A DNA stretch of 64,000 bases from Acanthaster planci (taxonomy: Eukaryota; Echinodermata; Asteroidea; Valvatida; Acanthasteridae): contig NW_019091692.1 of the NCBI RefSeq assembly GCF_001949145.1, forward strand, positions 17,957 to 81,956, written 5' to 3'. Made by a program: the position numbers and the translations under genes. Shown here piece by piece: positions 47,517 to 58,290 of the stretch. The first letter of the stretch is position 1. Each line of letters opens with the position of its first letter. The notes below the pieces were generated by a model. It ran no database searches, had not been told where the DNA came from, and saw nothing but the letters and a program-made list of their open reading frames with translations.

Positions 47517-50500
47517 TTACAAGAGACCAGTGAATAAACGATGCTCACATTTACATACTGTACAGTCAGAAGGACGTATCATTTTGTGGCCAGGTAAGCA
47601 TCAAATTATGAATATTCTTTCAGGTATTACAGGTGAGTAATGACAATGTGAATTGAAAAAATGAATTTGGTATCATTTTCTACACAATAGAAATAAACAT
47701 GCTTTAGAAAGTAAAGGTATAAAAACACCTAACTTTCTGGGAATTGTGGCAGTCTTGACTTTGGAATCCACCATGGCACATTGTGAGGCGNACAAAAAGC
47801 CTCCCTCCCCCCCCAAAAAATCATGTACACGTTAAATAGTACTTTTCCTGAAATTTTTCTGAAGTTCATTTTTTCTTAGTATTATTTTTCATTTCCTTGT
47901 GCATGGCGACGCGAGGTATTTCACTCATAACATCAATAAACAATATGGTAAAAAATACGCAGCATTGGGACTCCAATCAAACAAGTTTGGCAGGTTTGGG
48001 CACCATAATAATAAAAAACTTCCCTAATGTGGCACACTTTGACTGCCAAACTATTTTGTTGACAAACATAAAATTTAATTAGTGAAACACAATCTAACTA
48101 CTTTACTTTTTCATTTATAATTCTTGCTACATGTACTTAACCTCTGTGGGTGTTTTTAGTTTCATGAAATTTATTCTGAAATGAAAAAAAAAATGACTGC
48201 ATCCGGAAATCGAATTAGTGTTCCATGTGGCTCTCAGTTCAAAACTTTTGTTCAAAAGTACATGTACTGGTAAATAAATGGTGAAAAATCGACTTTAGTT
48301 CTACTAACATGCCGAAAAGAAGTTTATCATAAGTGTTTTTGGGCGCATTTTTAAGGGGTTCATTTTGGCCTTCGAAGTGAATGGATCAATAAACCCACAT
48401 TTTTTGAGCAGGACTGTTTAAAACGTGACAACTTTTTCTGCTTGGTTGTGGTAAATATCAAGGGTTCAACGGAATCCCCATTCAGCCCCAAAGTTGGGGC
48501 ACGGAAGAAAACCAGGGTGCAGTGAAGAAGAATTTTTAGTATTTACTTCGAAGGGAAAATTTACTTTATTATACTGGTACAAATGTAACTGCTTGGATTT
48601 TTCACATCTCTGGCAAATTATCTGCTGGTGACTTTGATGTCTGTATCATCGGCTCACGCACATAAGTGAGATTGTGTAAACTATCGCCAGCAACTTTGAA
48701 GACAGTGAATTAAAAGAAAAGCAAATCAAACTTCTCAGGTAGATGTATCTTCATGTATCACGTGACATTTATTCAATAAACCGGTACGCAATTATACTTC
48801 ATCATAAAATCAATCAGCCAATTCCATCTTGCATTGTTTTCGGTTTAAGACAACAACATTGGGCACAGTGTACCATGCCGCGGCAATTAAGTGACCCATT
48901 CATACGGCAAAAGCCATTAATTCATTTCAATTCTACCGGTACCAATTGTACTTGTAGCATATACATGTATAGTGTTCTGATTACTGTACCAGTATTCCTT
49001 GCTCTACTAGGTCAAATGCAAAATTTAGTGTCAAAAATAATTATTGAAGAAATAACACACACTAAAATCACACTTTCTACTTCAGGACTCTTTGGTAATC
49101 TATGTATGCTGGGTATACATACAAATTATTGTCTAAATCAAGATTATCATCTTAAAAACAAACACAAAAAACACATAAAAAGTTGAATTGACACAGGCCA
49201 ATAAAATTTGTCATTTCTCAGGATTGAAACTTAATTGTTATTTGAAATTCATGATAACACTCAGGCTCTAGAAAATCATTGCAACACATACAGTATACAC
49301 ACAGTGTGTACATACATGGACCATTTGTCGTGGACCTATTTTCACTCTTTTGTTTCTCGTTTAAAAATTGTTGGAAGGCCTCCCATTCGTTTTGTATATA
49401 CATGTATTACTTTAAATAGTGAACATTGGGTGAATCATGGACCTATTGTTTGGAGAGATATTCCTTTGTCCCACGTCCACGATGGAAGGCATTTACATTA
49501 TTATCAGTACAGATTTAAGAAACATACACTTGGGTATAAGTTTAATTCAATTGTTCAATGCTATTTTTATAATTAACTAAAGCATACGATTCTTGACGAT
49601 CTTTCTCAGGTTTCCAATGTACATATGTACTGTACTATGGTTGACCTTGCTGTTTGAGCTTTACATAGCTGCACAAATCCAATCCTGGACAAATGACACC
49701 GAAATTTCATTGCCCCCTGTCAATTCATTAACCAACAAGTACAAACATGCATATCATAGAATATCACCTTTATCCAACGTAAAAGAAATCTGCATACCAT
49801 GATTTGCCAGGTGCTCTGTAAGAAACCTGTCGTTTCGCTGTGTTGTATGATTACCTGTACCAGTAAAGGATTTGTGATATAGCTAGATGGAATTTCTTCT
49901 TTAAAATCATCCATAAAGAAATTTCAAAACAACTTTACACACCCTTGAAGTGAGGGGTACATGCATGTTAATAGTTATTAGTTATTCAGTTTTTTTCCAC
50001 ACATCTACTAAATAATAATTGCAAATACAACATATACAATATAAATAAAATGGCACAAACGCTACAACAGAGGTCTGTAAAAATTAAGGTGTTAAATCAT
50101 TTTCCATAGCTTTCACTGCTTATAGTCAACTTCTCCAGATCGTACTTTGCTTTAATGCCTAATACAACAGAAGTGTTCTCCACATGAACCTTTCCACAAA
50201 GCATGTGGATAAATTCAGCACTAAACACCCAAAACACAATTCTGTTAATTATGTTTATCATGTTCAAGACACCAAACCAATCAATCAATCAGTAGCCCCC
50301 CCCCAAATATTTTTCATCGTGACAGGCAGGGGTGTGTCACCTTGATATTCTAGGACATTAAAACCACAAGTGGGGTCCAGTTTAAGTTTTAAGAGACTGG
50401 GAAATGCAAATGTCAGCATAAAATTAACAAAATAAATTGGCCACTATAGAGAACAATTGGAGGCCCCTGTTTGTGGAATTCTTTCCATTATTATTTTATC

Positions 50501-50989
50501 AAAACCTTTGACAAACAATTATAAAGTATTGTAAATTAACCTGTTTCTAAAAAGTAATGCACTGACAACACATAATAAAAAAAATGTATCCAATCAAAGC
50601 TTCTCAAAATTCTGGCCATTCATGTACATGTACCGTATTTAAGAATCTGTTCATCAGAAACAAAAATAACCTAAAAAACAAACCCATACTGAGGCATTGT
50701 ATACTCTTTTCCTTCAAAGCAAAAACTAAAGAATGTGGTTTTCAATCATTTGGGAACCTCTGTCATATGAATGCAGGCAAGTTTTTCCTTGCATACATAC
50801 AGCTGATTTATTATTAAGTCTTGGAAAGACTATTTCTTGTAGCTTTGATTGCATCCGTATTATCAAACTCCATAATACTTCACTAGGGAGTTTGACAGGC
50901 ATGCAGAAACACCAGGGCAAGCCCCTTCTCAATTGTCACGACTCAAATTGCAACTCTTTTTTTTAGAAATCAATTTTAATTCAAGTGCT
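47517..50989. other. Spacer without a supported gene
   Basis: AT-rich with a single N at 47791 and C-runs near 47811 and 50298. Open frames are short and unconvincing. Confidence 0.5.
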
Positions 50990-50995
50990 TTTATT
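50990..50995 (-). terminator. Candidate polyadenylation signal of the large minus-strand gene
   Basis: The minus strand reads AATAAA about 450 bases after the stop codon of the large ORF. It applies only if the ORF is the last exon; a consensus donor (CCG|GTGAGA) just before that stop leaves the alternative open. Confidence 0.35.
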
Positions 50996-51445
50996 CTGTG
51001 CTACATAATGTACAGTATCAACTTTTTTTCTCATCTTAAATCTATGTACGCATGTACAGGACATCATAATAAATTGCAAGCCCCATAGGCCTATGGTAGT
51101 TATGAGGGAAGGGTTGCATTTAACCCCAACAGGCCTGAATCCTATACGACTGCGTAAACCGTAGATGGTTAGGGTTAATCCTCAAAATCGAAGTCCAACA
51201 GTATAAAAGTGTTTCATTTTGTGTAAATGAAACATGCACATGTGAATTGCTTGTTCTTTACACAAAATAATATGGTGTTAGAATTTGCTTGAATTGTCAT
51301 GGTTCCTAAAAAAATCACTGTGGGGAGTCGTAGGGATAATTATTAGCTAATATGGAAATCACATGCCATTTACATAATGCACCAATTATTCTCACTTAGA
51401 AAACGTCCAGCACTTAAACATGCGAGTAGGCCTACATGTATGCAT

Positions 51446-54400
51446 TTAGTTCTCACCGGTACCTGTCTTGTAGAGGCAGGTGTCTGAAGAATTGTACAAA
51501 TCCAACATTTTTCTCTGCAGTTTTTTCGCTGTCTGTGCTTGTCTTTTTGCTTTCCACATTTCCATATACTGGACCTTTTCATTATCTGGTAAAGTCTTAT
51601 AATCTCTACAGAACTGACCATACAGTGTTAACTGCTCTTGAAAAGACAAGTTTTGTGATTCACAACTCTGGTTCCTCTTTAAATTTGCATAGAACTGTGC
51701 AACATTAGATTCCACAGTGAACGGCAGTTTGTTTGCCATTGAATATTTTCTCTTTCGCATTTTTATCATACTTGTCATACGTGGCTTTTTGCTGAAATGC
51801 TGATGATGGAGAGTTGGTTCCTTGGATACAGGTGGTAATAAACTTGTAAGATCTGGCTTGTAAATAGATTTATCAACCAGTCTATTGTGTTTGATACAAT
51901 CAAAAATAAAGTTATAATCCAGAACCATGTACCCACGGTGAACAGCTTCTCTGACAGTGTCAGGTATTTTCTTGGACTTCATCAATGCCTGCTCATTTAC
52001 CAAGATATGATATCTTTTGGTTGATCTACCTTTGGTATCCCCTGGTAAACTTTGAGCCACCTTCCCACCGAGGGACGAAACCCTAGCTTCTAATGTACCT
52101 TGGGTCCATTTAATTTTTACATCCTGCTTTGGTACACTTCCAACAAAAACAAATGTTGTCTGTGAGAAGATACCATCTGATGGTGGTGATGGCCCACAGG
52201 AATACTGAATTGCGTGTATTTCATTTATGATGGCAATGTTTTCGTCAATCTGTGTCTGATCTAGAGGTCTAACATTCCATCCTTTCTCTAACATCAATTT
52301 ACGGGTCAAGTGTCCTCTGAATAAAGCTTGTATTTTGCATGCAGCTGTATGCCTTTTTGCAAACAATCTGAAATCCTTCCTGAGTTGTGAATACATAATT
52401 TCATAGGACAGTTTGCGATACATAGCTGATAACAATGATAATTGTGGGTCTACTTTGTACTGGCCCCCATGTCGAGTGGTGTGTCGATAATAAAACCCAT
52501 TATGCACATAGTTGAGGTGCTCCCCACCTTCTGTTTGTAACCTACTCATTGGAAATTTAGATGTTTCCATGAAATAACGTGTGTAATCAATGTACATTAT
52601 CATATATGGAGTCAGTCTTCTCCATGTGTAGCGCATACAGAATAATTGGTAAAAGCACTCTGCATGTTTCTTAAATTGGAGTTTCATCTCTTCACTGTAA
52701 CCCCAAGAGTAATCAGCTTGTCGAAGCGAACCGACTGGTTTACTGGGTAGCAACTCTGGTTCTGGGTCATCTTTCACAATATTATACATGTGATAAAGGC
52801 TATTCCACAGTTTGCTGACAATATCAAATTCAGTAATGACATCGGGGATGTCAATGAAATCTCGAACTTCAGCAGGAATCGAATTCTGAACAGCACGTTT
52901 AGGTACAACATTTTCAAATATTTGAGGAAATTCTGCCTCCTTTTCCCTTGGCGGGGGACTAACAATACCCAAAGCATGGTCTTTGTTAAGAGAAATTGGC
53001 TCTTGCTTCCCATTTTTATCAAAACGAATTTGAAAATTTCCCTGTCGAATACCCCGTTTATTGATGTTAGAAATCAGGTTGTCCAACAAGTGTTTTCCAC
53101 TGGGATGCTTGCCTTGGACCTGCTGGTTTTTGTTTGCCTCCGACATTATTTTCTCCACTTCAAGGCTTAGCAATTTCTCAACTATCCGGGCTAAGCCATG
53201 CATGATATCAAAAACAGTGTGTTCCAAGGGGATTGAAGGCACAAGGGATTCCGGGTGGATTCTGTCAAGTTTTACATCAAGATCAGTCCGCATCCCATTA
53301 GGGGCTACCTCACTTTTCTGGGATGTTTCTACACGGTGGTAGAAATTCCATCCATATTCTGATGTTGGATTTAAATGTTTCCCATCCAGCATTCTGATGA
53401 GGAACATAAAATCTCCACTTAAGAAAAATTTGTTATTAGTATTAGTCATCATCCTTTCAATGAAGTTATTGTGTCCAATGTTCATTTCTAGGTTATCCCT
53501 TGAGTCACTTTCATAAAAAATAGCAAATGGATAAGTGTGATGAGGACTTTGATAAGAAATGTTGTGAAGATACATCTCATTGTTTAAAATGGACAAAGTT
53601 ACAAAAGTGCTATGCCGGCCTCCAATTTCTCTTCCATCACCCCAAAATCTAATATTCAAATTGCCACTGAGAAATGGGTACTTGAACAACAGTATATCCA
53701 ACAGACGCTTTGGATCAACGAACCACCCTGTGGCAATTCGTCTGGGCAACAGAATAGCATCAAATTCCCCTTTATACTGATGCTTAGCAGATCGTTCCTT
53801 TGAGTAGGATGGTAAAATGCCTGGTAGTATTTTTCTCATCTCTGCAATCAGTCTTTTTCCACTGAAATTTTCCGTGATGTGGATTGTGTCCTTGGGTCCA
53901 ACTGGATGCAGGTATCTGTACATTTGATGTACGCACTCCTCTGTCATTTTCTTAGTTCCAGCCGAGGATTTCCCGTCAATTCTGCAAAGTCCCTTCATTA
54001 TATACAACAAGTCTTCCTTGCACAAAACACCACTAAACTTATTCAAAACTTCCTTATTGTTGGTCTTGGTGCCATTAAATGTGCTTATCAAGGCATCCAA
54101 GAAGGCCTTTGTGTCCCCATAATATTGAGACTGAACAAAATCTTGCAAAGGATTTTTACTGGCATGCATATGTTTCAGTGGTTTGTTTTCTGCAGCCTGA
54201 GCAGCAAGCCTCTGAACTTCTAGTATTAGGTCTTCCAAAACAGCCCTTTTCTTCTCTTTACATCCCGGTCTGAACTTGGTTAATAGAATCTCCAATGCCC
54301 CAGTGCTAATAAACCGCCGTTTTTCCCTCTTACCAACTGTGTCAAATGAACTGATGCTACTCATGCCATTCTTTTCGAGACAAGCATCTACATATTTCCA

Positions 54401-57055
54401 CTGATTTTTCTTTACATGTGCACTGAACCCGAGGTCTTGTCCTACATCATCAAAGGAAATGAATATCGTTCCATGCATAACACAATATGGTACTTTTTTC
54501 CCACACAGAGTAAAAGTGTCTCTGATGCCCTCTTCTGATTCGTTTTTACGGGTACCAACACCATTTTCATCAGCGTTAACTGAAAAATTACAGTCTCCAC
54601 TTGGAGTTTCTGTATCTAACTCCAAAATAGCATCAATGACACATCTGTCTCTGAAATTTTCTTTAGATCTTCTGTTCAACAACATCAGAAGAGCAGGTTT
54701 TTGGATCCATGCTCTTCTTTTACCAATGGCTAGGAAAACGTCTGGCACTTCAGTAAATTTGCTGCTAAGGTACTTGTCAATTTGTTTGTATCCTCTGGCA
54801 ATCCTTATCCTTGCAACAGGCATCATCTCCTTGCATGAAAAATAAACTGTGTTATTGAACACAGTGTATGGAACATATTTGCCATGGATTTTTAGGAATC
54901 GAACATCCTCAAAACATTTAGTCATCCTTTTTACAGATATTGGTGCATGGTCACTCGTCATACATGTAGCTGATGTACATGTGCTCCTATCATCTTCAGG
55001 AATTTGATAAGTTTCACCTTTATTTCTCTTCACTGGTGGTCTATTTTCTTTACCAGAAAGAACTTTAGAAAACCCTCTTTTGGGCTGCACTGGTATATTC
55101 AACGTTTTGGGTGTCAGTGGGGTTCTTTCTACAGTTTTGATGCATGGTGCCTTGTCATCACTGCCTACAATGGAGCCCTGAGTACAACCATCCGTTTGTT
55201 CACACTGGCTATCCTGAGAACCTATACTTGAAAGAGTATCCATGTCTAGTTGGTTGTTGACAGGAGACGGTTCAGCCTTGACTGTTTCCCCTTTGGCAGG
55301 GATGGATGATGCCCAAGAAAAGTTGAGTGTTTCTTCCTGATTCTTCTGATCACCCAGGGAACTGTTACTTTGAGGAATACCTGGTTGTGTTTGTTTTCTG
55401 GTGGAATAATCACCACATTTTTTGCTGGTTTTCTCCAGTTTAACAGGAGTAGATGAGGCCTGAGGAAAACCGATTGGTTCTTCCAAGAACAATGTCTCAT
55501 CAGCCACAGAACCAGAACCTGGAGGGACGTGTGTCGCTAATGCTTGCATATTGGGGGAACAGTCACCACACTTGTTGAATTTCCCCTGCGTTTTCCCAGG
55601 CGTCCATGTGGATTCAGGAAAATCAGTTGATGTTTCTTGCAGCACTGTCCAATCGGTATCAGAACCGTAATTTGGAGGGGTGTTTGGTTGCTGTTTGGTG
55701 GAGACATGACCCAGCGAGGCTTGATGAGAATCCATTGTTTCTTTCTGCCACACTTTACAATCTTCCTCAACACATGAACTTACCGGTACAGGGATGTCTG
55801 TAACTGAAGAATTCCCTAGTTCTTTAGCATTTGTTTGCTGTGGTGGTTGCGGTGCATTAACTTTTGCATATATGAGGATATGAACACCGTGGTGACTTGG
55901 GTTCAGGACAGTGGCATTGTGTTTTTGGCTTAGATTTGGTTGAACGACACCAGATTCAGGTGGGAAACTGTATGATACAGCAGATGCATACGTTGAGGGT
56001 TTGTTTCTGTTGACGGCTTGTTGGCCGTTTTTTTCTCCACAGTTCAGATTAGGGCTGCTCCCGACAACGGCGTCTGAAAATGTCGCATAAGTTCCAACAT
56101 TTGCCTTCAGGTCATCAAGCACAACAAAGTGATCACCCACCTTAACAATTGAAAAAAAGTGCCCTGGTTTGACCTGCACTGCTGCTGTTAATGTATAAGC
56201 TGCCCCATGAACATCAATACTCTCAGTTACAACAACTGGGGGTTTCTGCATGTTCTTGCCATTTTCATCTAGGCCTAAAGTCACAATCATGAAATTTGAC
56301 ATCTCATACAATTCGTCATCAGCAGAAGTACAAAGAGGAACTGAACAGAAGTTACATCTAGCACTTTTGCACTGCTGTTTAACAGCCCTATCAATGATAG
56401 CACTTAGCCCCGCAGACATATCTCCTTCATGAGATGCATTTATTGTTTGGTCATAGAAAAGTACCGGGTCAATTGTCCGCATCACAGGACAGCTGTACTC
56501 ACAGGTAGGGCATGCACCAAATCCATTGTAGCTCGTCAGGAATTTTTTGCTCCCATCACCAAACCTCTCAAAAGCTTGCAGGATCTCTGCATCTGGACGC
56601 CCCTTTGGACTGTACCCATCAACATTCTGACTTAACCATTCCCACAGCTCTTCTCTTACTTCACATGTGGGTCCTAGCTCATCGCGCAGTTTACACTGCA
56701 TTATCAACTGCCTCAAAAGTGGATTGCTGCCACTAATGTCAGACTCGGTGTCAAACTTATACACACCAAAGTAATATACTTCTGCTAAAGTATCTACTCC
56801 ACAAGATGCCGTCAGGGGGCCATGATAATGGTGACTGCATTTCAGTGCATTTTTGAAATGCTTCACCGGAAAGTTGGCACTTACACAATACTGCATATCT
56901 GGTATATATAAAAAACATGAAAGACAATGGCAGGAAAATTTACTGTAGACATTCATGTTCCCGTGTAAAAACAAGTTTCTAAATGGACATGCTATGTGCA
57001 CAAGTGCACGGAGTCTCTGGTTGGCACACACCACAACCTGACCTAAGCATGTCAC
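51446..57055 (-). CDS. Giant transposase-like protein with USPL1-like isopeptidase, IQ and BRCT domains
   Basis: Uninterrupted frame of about 1869 codons. The upstream edge has no ATG. A probable acceptor (tatataccAG) places the true exon start at 56898, with MQYCVSANF next. Residue numbers count from 57055. About 54-395 is a USPL1-like (peptidase C98) fold: CPTC and CNFC zinc-ribbon pairs, then GHFFSI (His299), VVLDDLKA (Asp314) and HGVHILIYA. The nucleophile Cys box is not seen and may lie in an upstream exon. About 475-575 holds three linker repeats with KCGD. About 719-815 and 849-955 are two copies of an unrecognised domain (VPYTVFNNTVYFS and VPYCVMHGTIFIS). About 1090-1300 looks like an RNase-H-type transposase core: RFWGDGREIGG (D1140), LSGDFMFLIRML (D1215), HTVFDIMHGLARI (D1283). 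An IQ motif (ACKIQALFRGHLTRK, about 1571) and a BRCT-like segment (about 1630-1730) follow. The end is HMG-like (LPDNEKVQYMEMWKAKR). Mobile or domesticated status is undecided. Confidence 0.75.
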   Translation of the reverse strand: MTCLGQVVVCANQRLRALVHIACPFRNLFLHGNMNVYSKFSCHCLSCFLYIPDMQYCVSANFPVKHFKNALKCSHHYHGPLTASCGVDTLAEVYYFGVYKFDTESDISGSNPLLRQLIMQCKLRDELGPTCEVREELWEWLSQNVDGYSPKGRPDAEILQAFERFGDGSKKFLTSYNGFGACPTCEYSCPVMRTIDPVLFYDQTINASHEGDMSAGLSAIIDRAVKQQCKSARCNFCSVPLCTSADDELYEMSNFMIVTLGLDENGKNMQKPPVVVTESIDVHGAAYTLTAAVQVKPGHFFSIVKVGDHFVVLDDLKANVGTYATFSDAVVGSSPNLNCGEKNGQQAVNRNKPSTYASAVSYSFPPESGVVQPNLSQKHNATVLNPSHHGVHILIYAKVNAPQPPQQTNAKELGNSSVTDIPVPVSSCVEEDCKVWQKETMDSHQASLGHVSTKQQPNTPPNYGSDTDWTVLQETSTDFPESTWTPGKTQGKFNKCGDCSPNMQALATHVPPGSGSVADETLFLEEPIGFPQASSTPVKLEKTSKKCGDYSTRKQTQPGIPQSNSSLGDQKNQEETLNFSWASSIPAKGETVKAEPSPVNNQLDMDTLSSIGSQDSQCEQTDGCTQGSIVGSDDKAPCIKTVERTPLTPKTLNIPVQPKRGFSKVLSGKENRPPVKRNKGETYQIPEDDRSTCTSATCMTSDHAPISVKRMTKCFEDVRFLKIHGKYVPYTVFNNTVYFSCKEMMPVARIRIARGYKQIDKYLSSKFTEVPDVFLAIGKRRAWIQKPALLMLLNRRSKENFRDRCVIDAILELDTETPSGDCNFSVNADENGVGTRKNESEEGIRDTFTLCGKKVPYCVMHGTIFISFDDVGQDLGFSAHVKKNQWKYVDACLEKNGMSSISSFDTVGKREKRRFISTGALEILLTKFRPGCKEKKRAVLEDLILEVQRLAAQAAENKPLKHMHASKNPLQDFVQSQYYGDTKAFLDALISTFNGTKTNNKEVLNKFSGVLCKEDLLYIMKGLCRIDGKSSAGTKKMTEECVHQMYRYLHPVGPKDTIHITENFSGKRLIAEMRKILPGILPSYSKERSAKHQYKGEFDAILLPRRIATGWFVDPKRLLDILLFKYPFLSGNLNIRFWGDGREIGGRHSTFVTLSILNNEMYLHNISYQSPHHTYPFAIFYESDSRDNLEMNIGHNNFIERMMTNTNNKFFLSGDFMFLIRMLDGKHLNPTSEYGWNFYHRVETSQKSEVAPNGMRTDLDVKLDRIHPESLVPSIPLEHTVFDIMHGLARIVEKLLSLEVEKIMSEANKNQQVQGKHPSGKHLLDNLISNINKRGIRQGNFQIRFDKNGKQEPISLNKDHALGIVSPPPREKEAEFPQIFENVVPKRAVQNSIPAEVRDFIDIPDVITEFDIVSKLWNSLYHMYNIVKDDPEPELLPSKPVGSLRQADYSWGYSEEMKLQFKKHAECFYQLFCMRYTWRRLTPYMIMYIDYTRYFMETSKFPMSRLQTEGGEHLNYVHNGFYYRHTTRHGGQYKVDPQLSLLSAMYRKLSYEIMYSQLRKDFRLFAKRHTAACKIQALFRGHLTRKLMLEKGWNVRPLDQTQIDENIAIINEIHAIQYSCGPSPPSDGIFSQTTFVFVGSVPKQDVKIKWTQGTLEARVSSLGGKVAQSLPGDTKGRSTKRYHILVNEQALMKSKKIPDTVREAVHRGYMVLDYNFIFDCIKHNRLVDKSIYKPDLTSLLPPVSKEPTLHHQHFSKKPRMTSMIKMRKRKYSMANKLPFTVESNVAQFYANLKRNQSCESQNLSFQEQLTLYGQFCRDYKTLPDNEKVQYMEMWKAKRQAQTAKKLQRKMLDLYNSSDTCLYKTGTGEN

Positions 57056-57271
57056 TTCATATTGCTAAAAAGTGAACTAATAAACGGTTTCTGCATAGGA
57101 AACAAAATCACATTTAATCATTCACAGTGCTAACCTCACTGCTTCTGGTAATGTACATGTAAATTACATGCACAACTGTACAAAATATAATACAAGTCAC
57201 AAGGCATATTTACAATTAAATGACTACTGGTACCAGTACCATATAGTAATTAACAAATCAACTCATGGCTA

Positions 57272-57338
57272 GATGTATGTACGTTTGTCATAGGACAAAC
57301 GTGCTGTTTTAGCTTTCAGGTGGAAAGCGTTCATTATT
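57272..57338 (+). repeat. Flanking direct repeat with internal palindrome, copy 1
   Basis: ACGTTTGTC-ata-GGACAAACGT forms a small hairpin, followed by 'gctgttttagctttcagg'. The same unit, in the same orientation, lies at 58863-58920, and the pair brackets the compound repeat. Confidence 0.75.
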
Positions 57339-57390
57339 TTTAAAGATACGTAAAATATATAATGAAAACTTGACATCATACAAACATGTA

Positions 57391-58290
57391 CATGGGTCAT
57401 TCCATGTCAATTTAACACACTTTTTTACCTTATGTCTTCCTATTTCAATGAAAATTGCTGTGCTTGTAGGCCCCGATGAGTAATGAATACATGCCAATTT
57501 TTAGCCCAATCCGACTTAACCCGTGGGCAGGGCAGAAACCACAAAAAAAAAACATTTTTAGCTGTTTTATTTAAGAAAGTATCACAGTCATGTCATTTTA
57601 TCCAGTACATGCAAATATGGTATCAAAATGATGAGAATGATCTTTTGAAATTTTTTTTGTTAAAATCAAATTTCGTCGAAAGTAGGTAACCTTTAATGTT
57701 AACATGATCTGTGACCCTCATTTTGGAGGAATGTATCATTCTGAAAATTCATGAAATTAAAATGACTTGATAGAGTATGTCTTCCTCTATCAGAATCCAC
57801 TAAGAATGATTCGAGGTCTTTAAAATTAACAAGATTATGATTATTTGTGTACAGATAGTAGGTTATAGCTAAATCCATTTAAAGGCTTTACATAAGAAGT
57901 CATCAAGAAAACTCACTTTTCTGTTTTAATAGCTGAGCAAACTAATTTAGATTTGCACATGTACAGAGTTCAAAACAAGAAAAAGCAAATGTGTACTGTA
58001 TGATTTCAATGAAGTATCTTGCTAAAATTTCTAGTCTTTTGTGCAATTTAGTAGACATGTTTAGACAGCCGACACTGTGCTTCCTTACCATGCTTACAAT
58101 ACTTTTTTAAAATTGTTTTTAGCTAAAAGTGTATTTTTTTGTGGGTGGTTTCTCCCCCCCCCCCACATTGTAAGTTGGATTGGGCTAAACATTGGTAGGT
58201 ATTCATTGCTCATCGGGCCCTACAAGCACAGCAGTTTTCATTTAAACTGGAAGGTAAAAAGTGTGTTGGTTTGACATGGAATTATGTACA
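57391..58290. mobile_element. TIR element with about 150-bp inverted repeats
   Basis: 57391-57545 and the reverse complement of 58140-58290 match over about 150 bases. Shared words include 'attccatgtcaa', 'acacactttt', 'aaaa(t/c)tgctgtgcttgtagg', 'cccgatgag' and 'tttagcccaatcc', then 'agaaaccac'. The 590-base middle is AT-rich and non-coding. Both outer edges carry 'tgtacat' or 'atgtac', so a target duplication is unclear. Confidence 0.8.

Noticed and set aside
47797-47817. C-runs and G-runs (also 25557, 35751, 50298, 58158) as possible G-quadruplex regulators
   Set aside because: Single homopolymer runs without the repeated G-tract spacing needed for a quadruplex.
52774-56736. Many plus-strand frames of 60-130 codons opposite the giant minus-strand ORF
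   Set aside because: Antisense shadows; none shows a domain or splice context.
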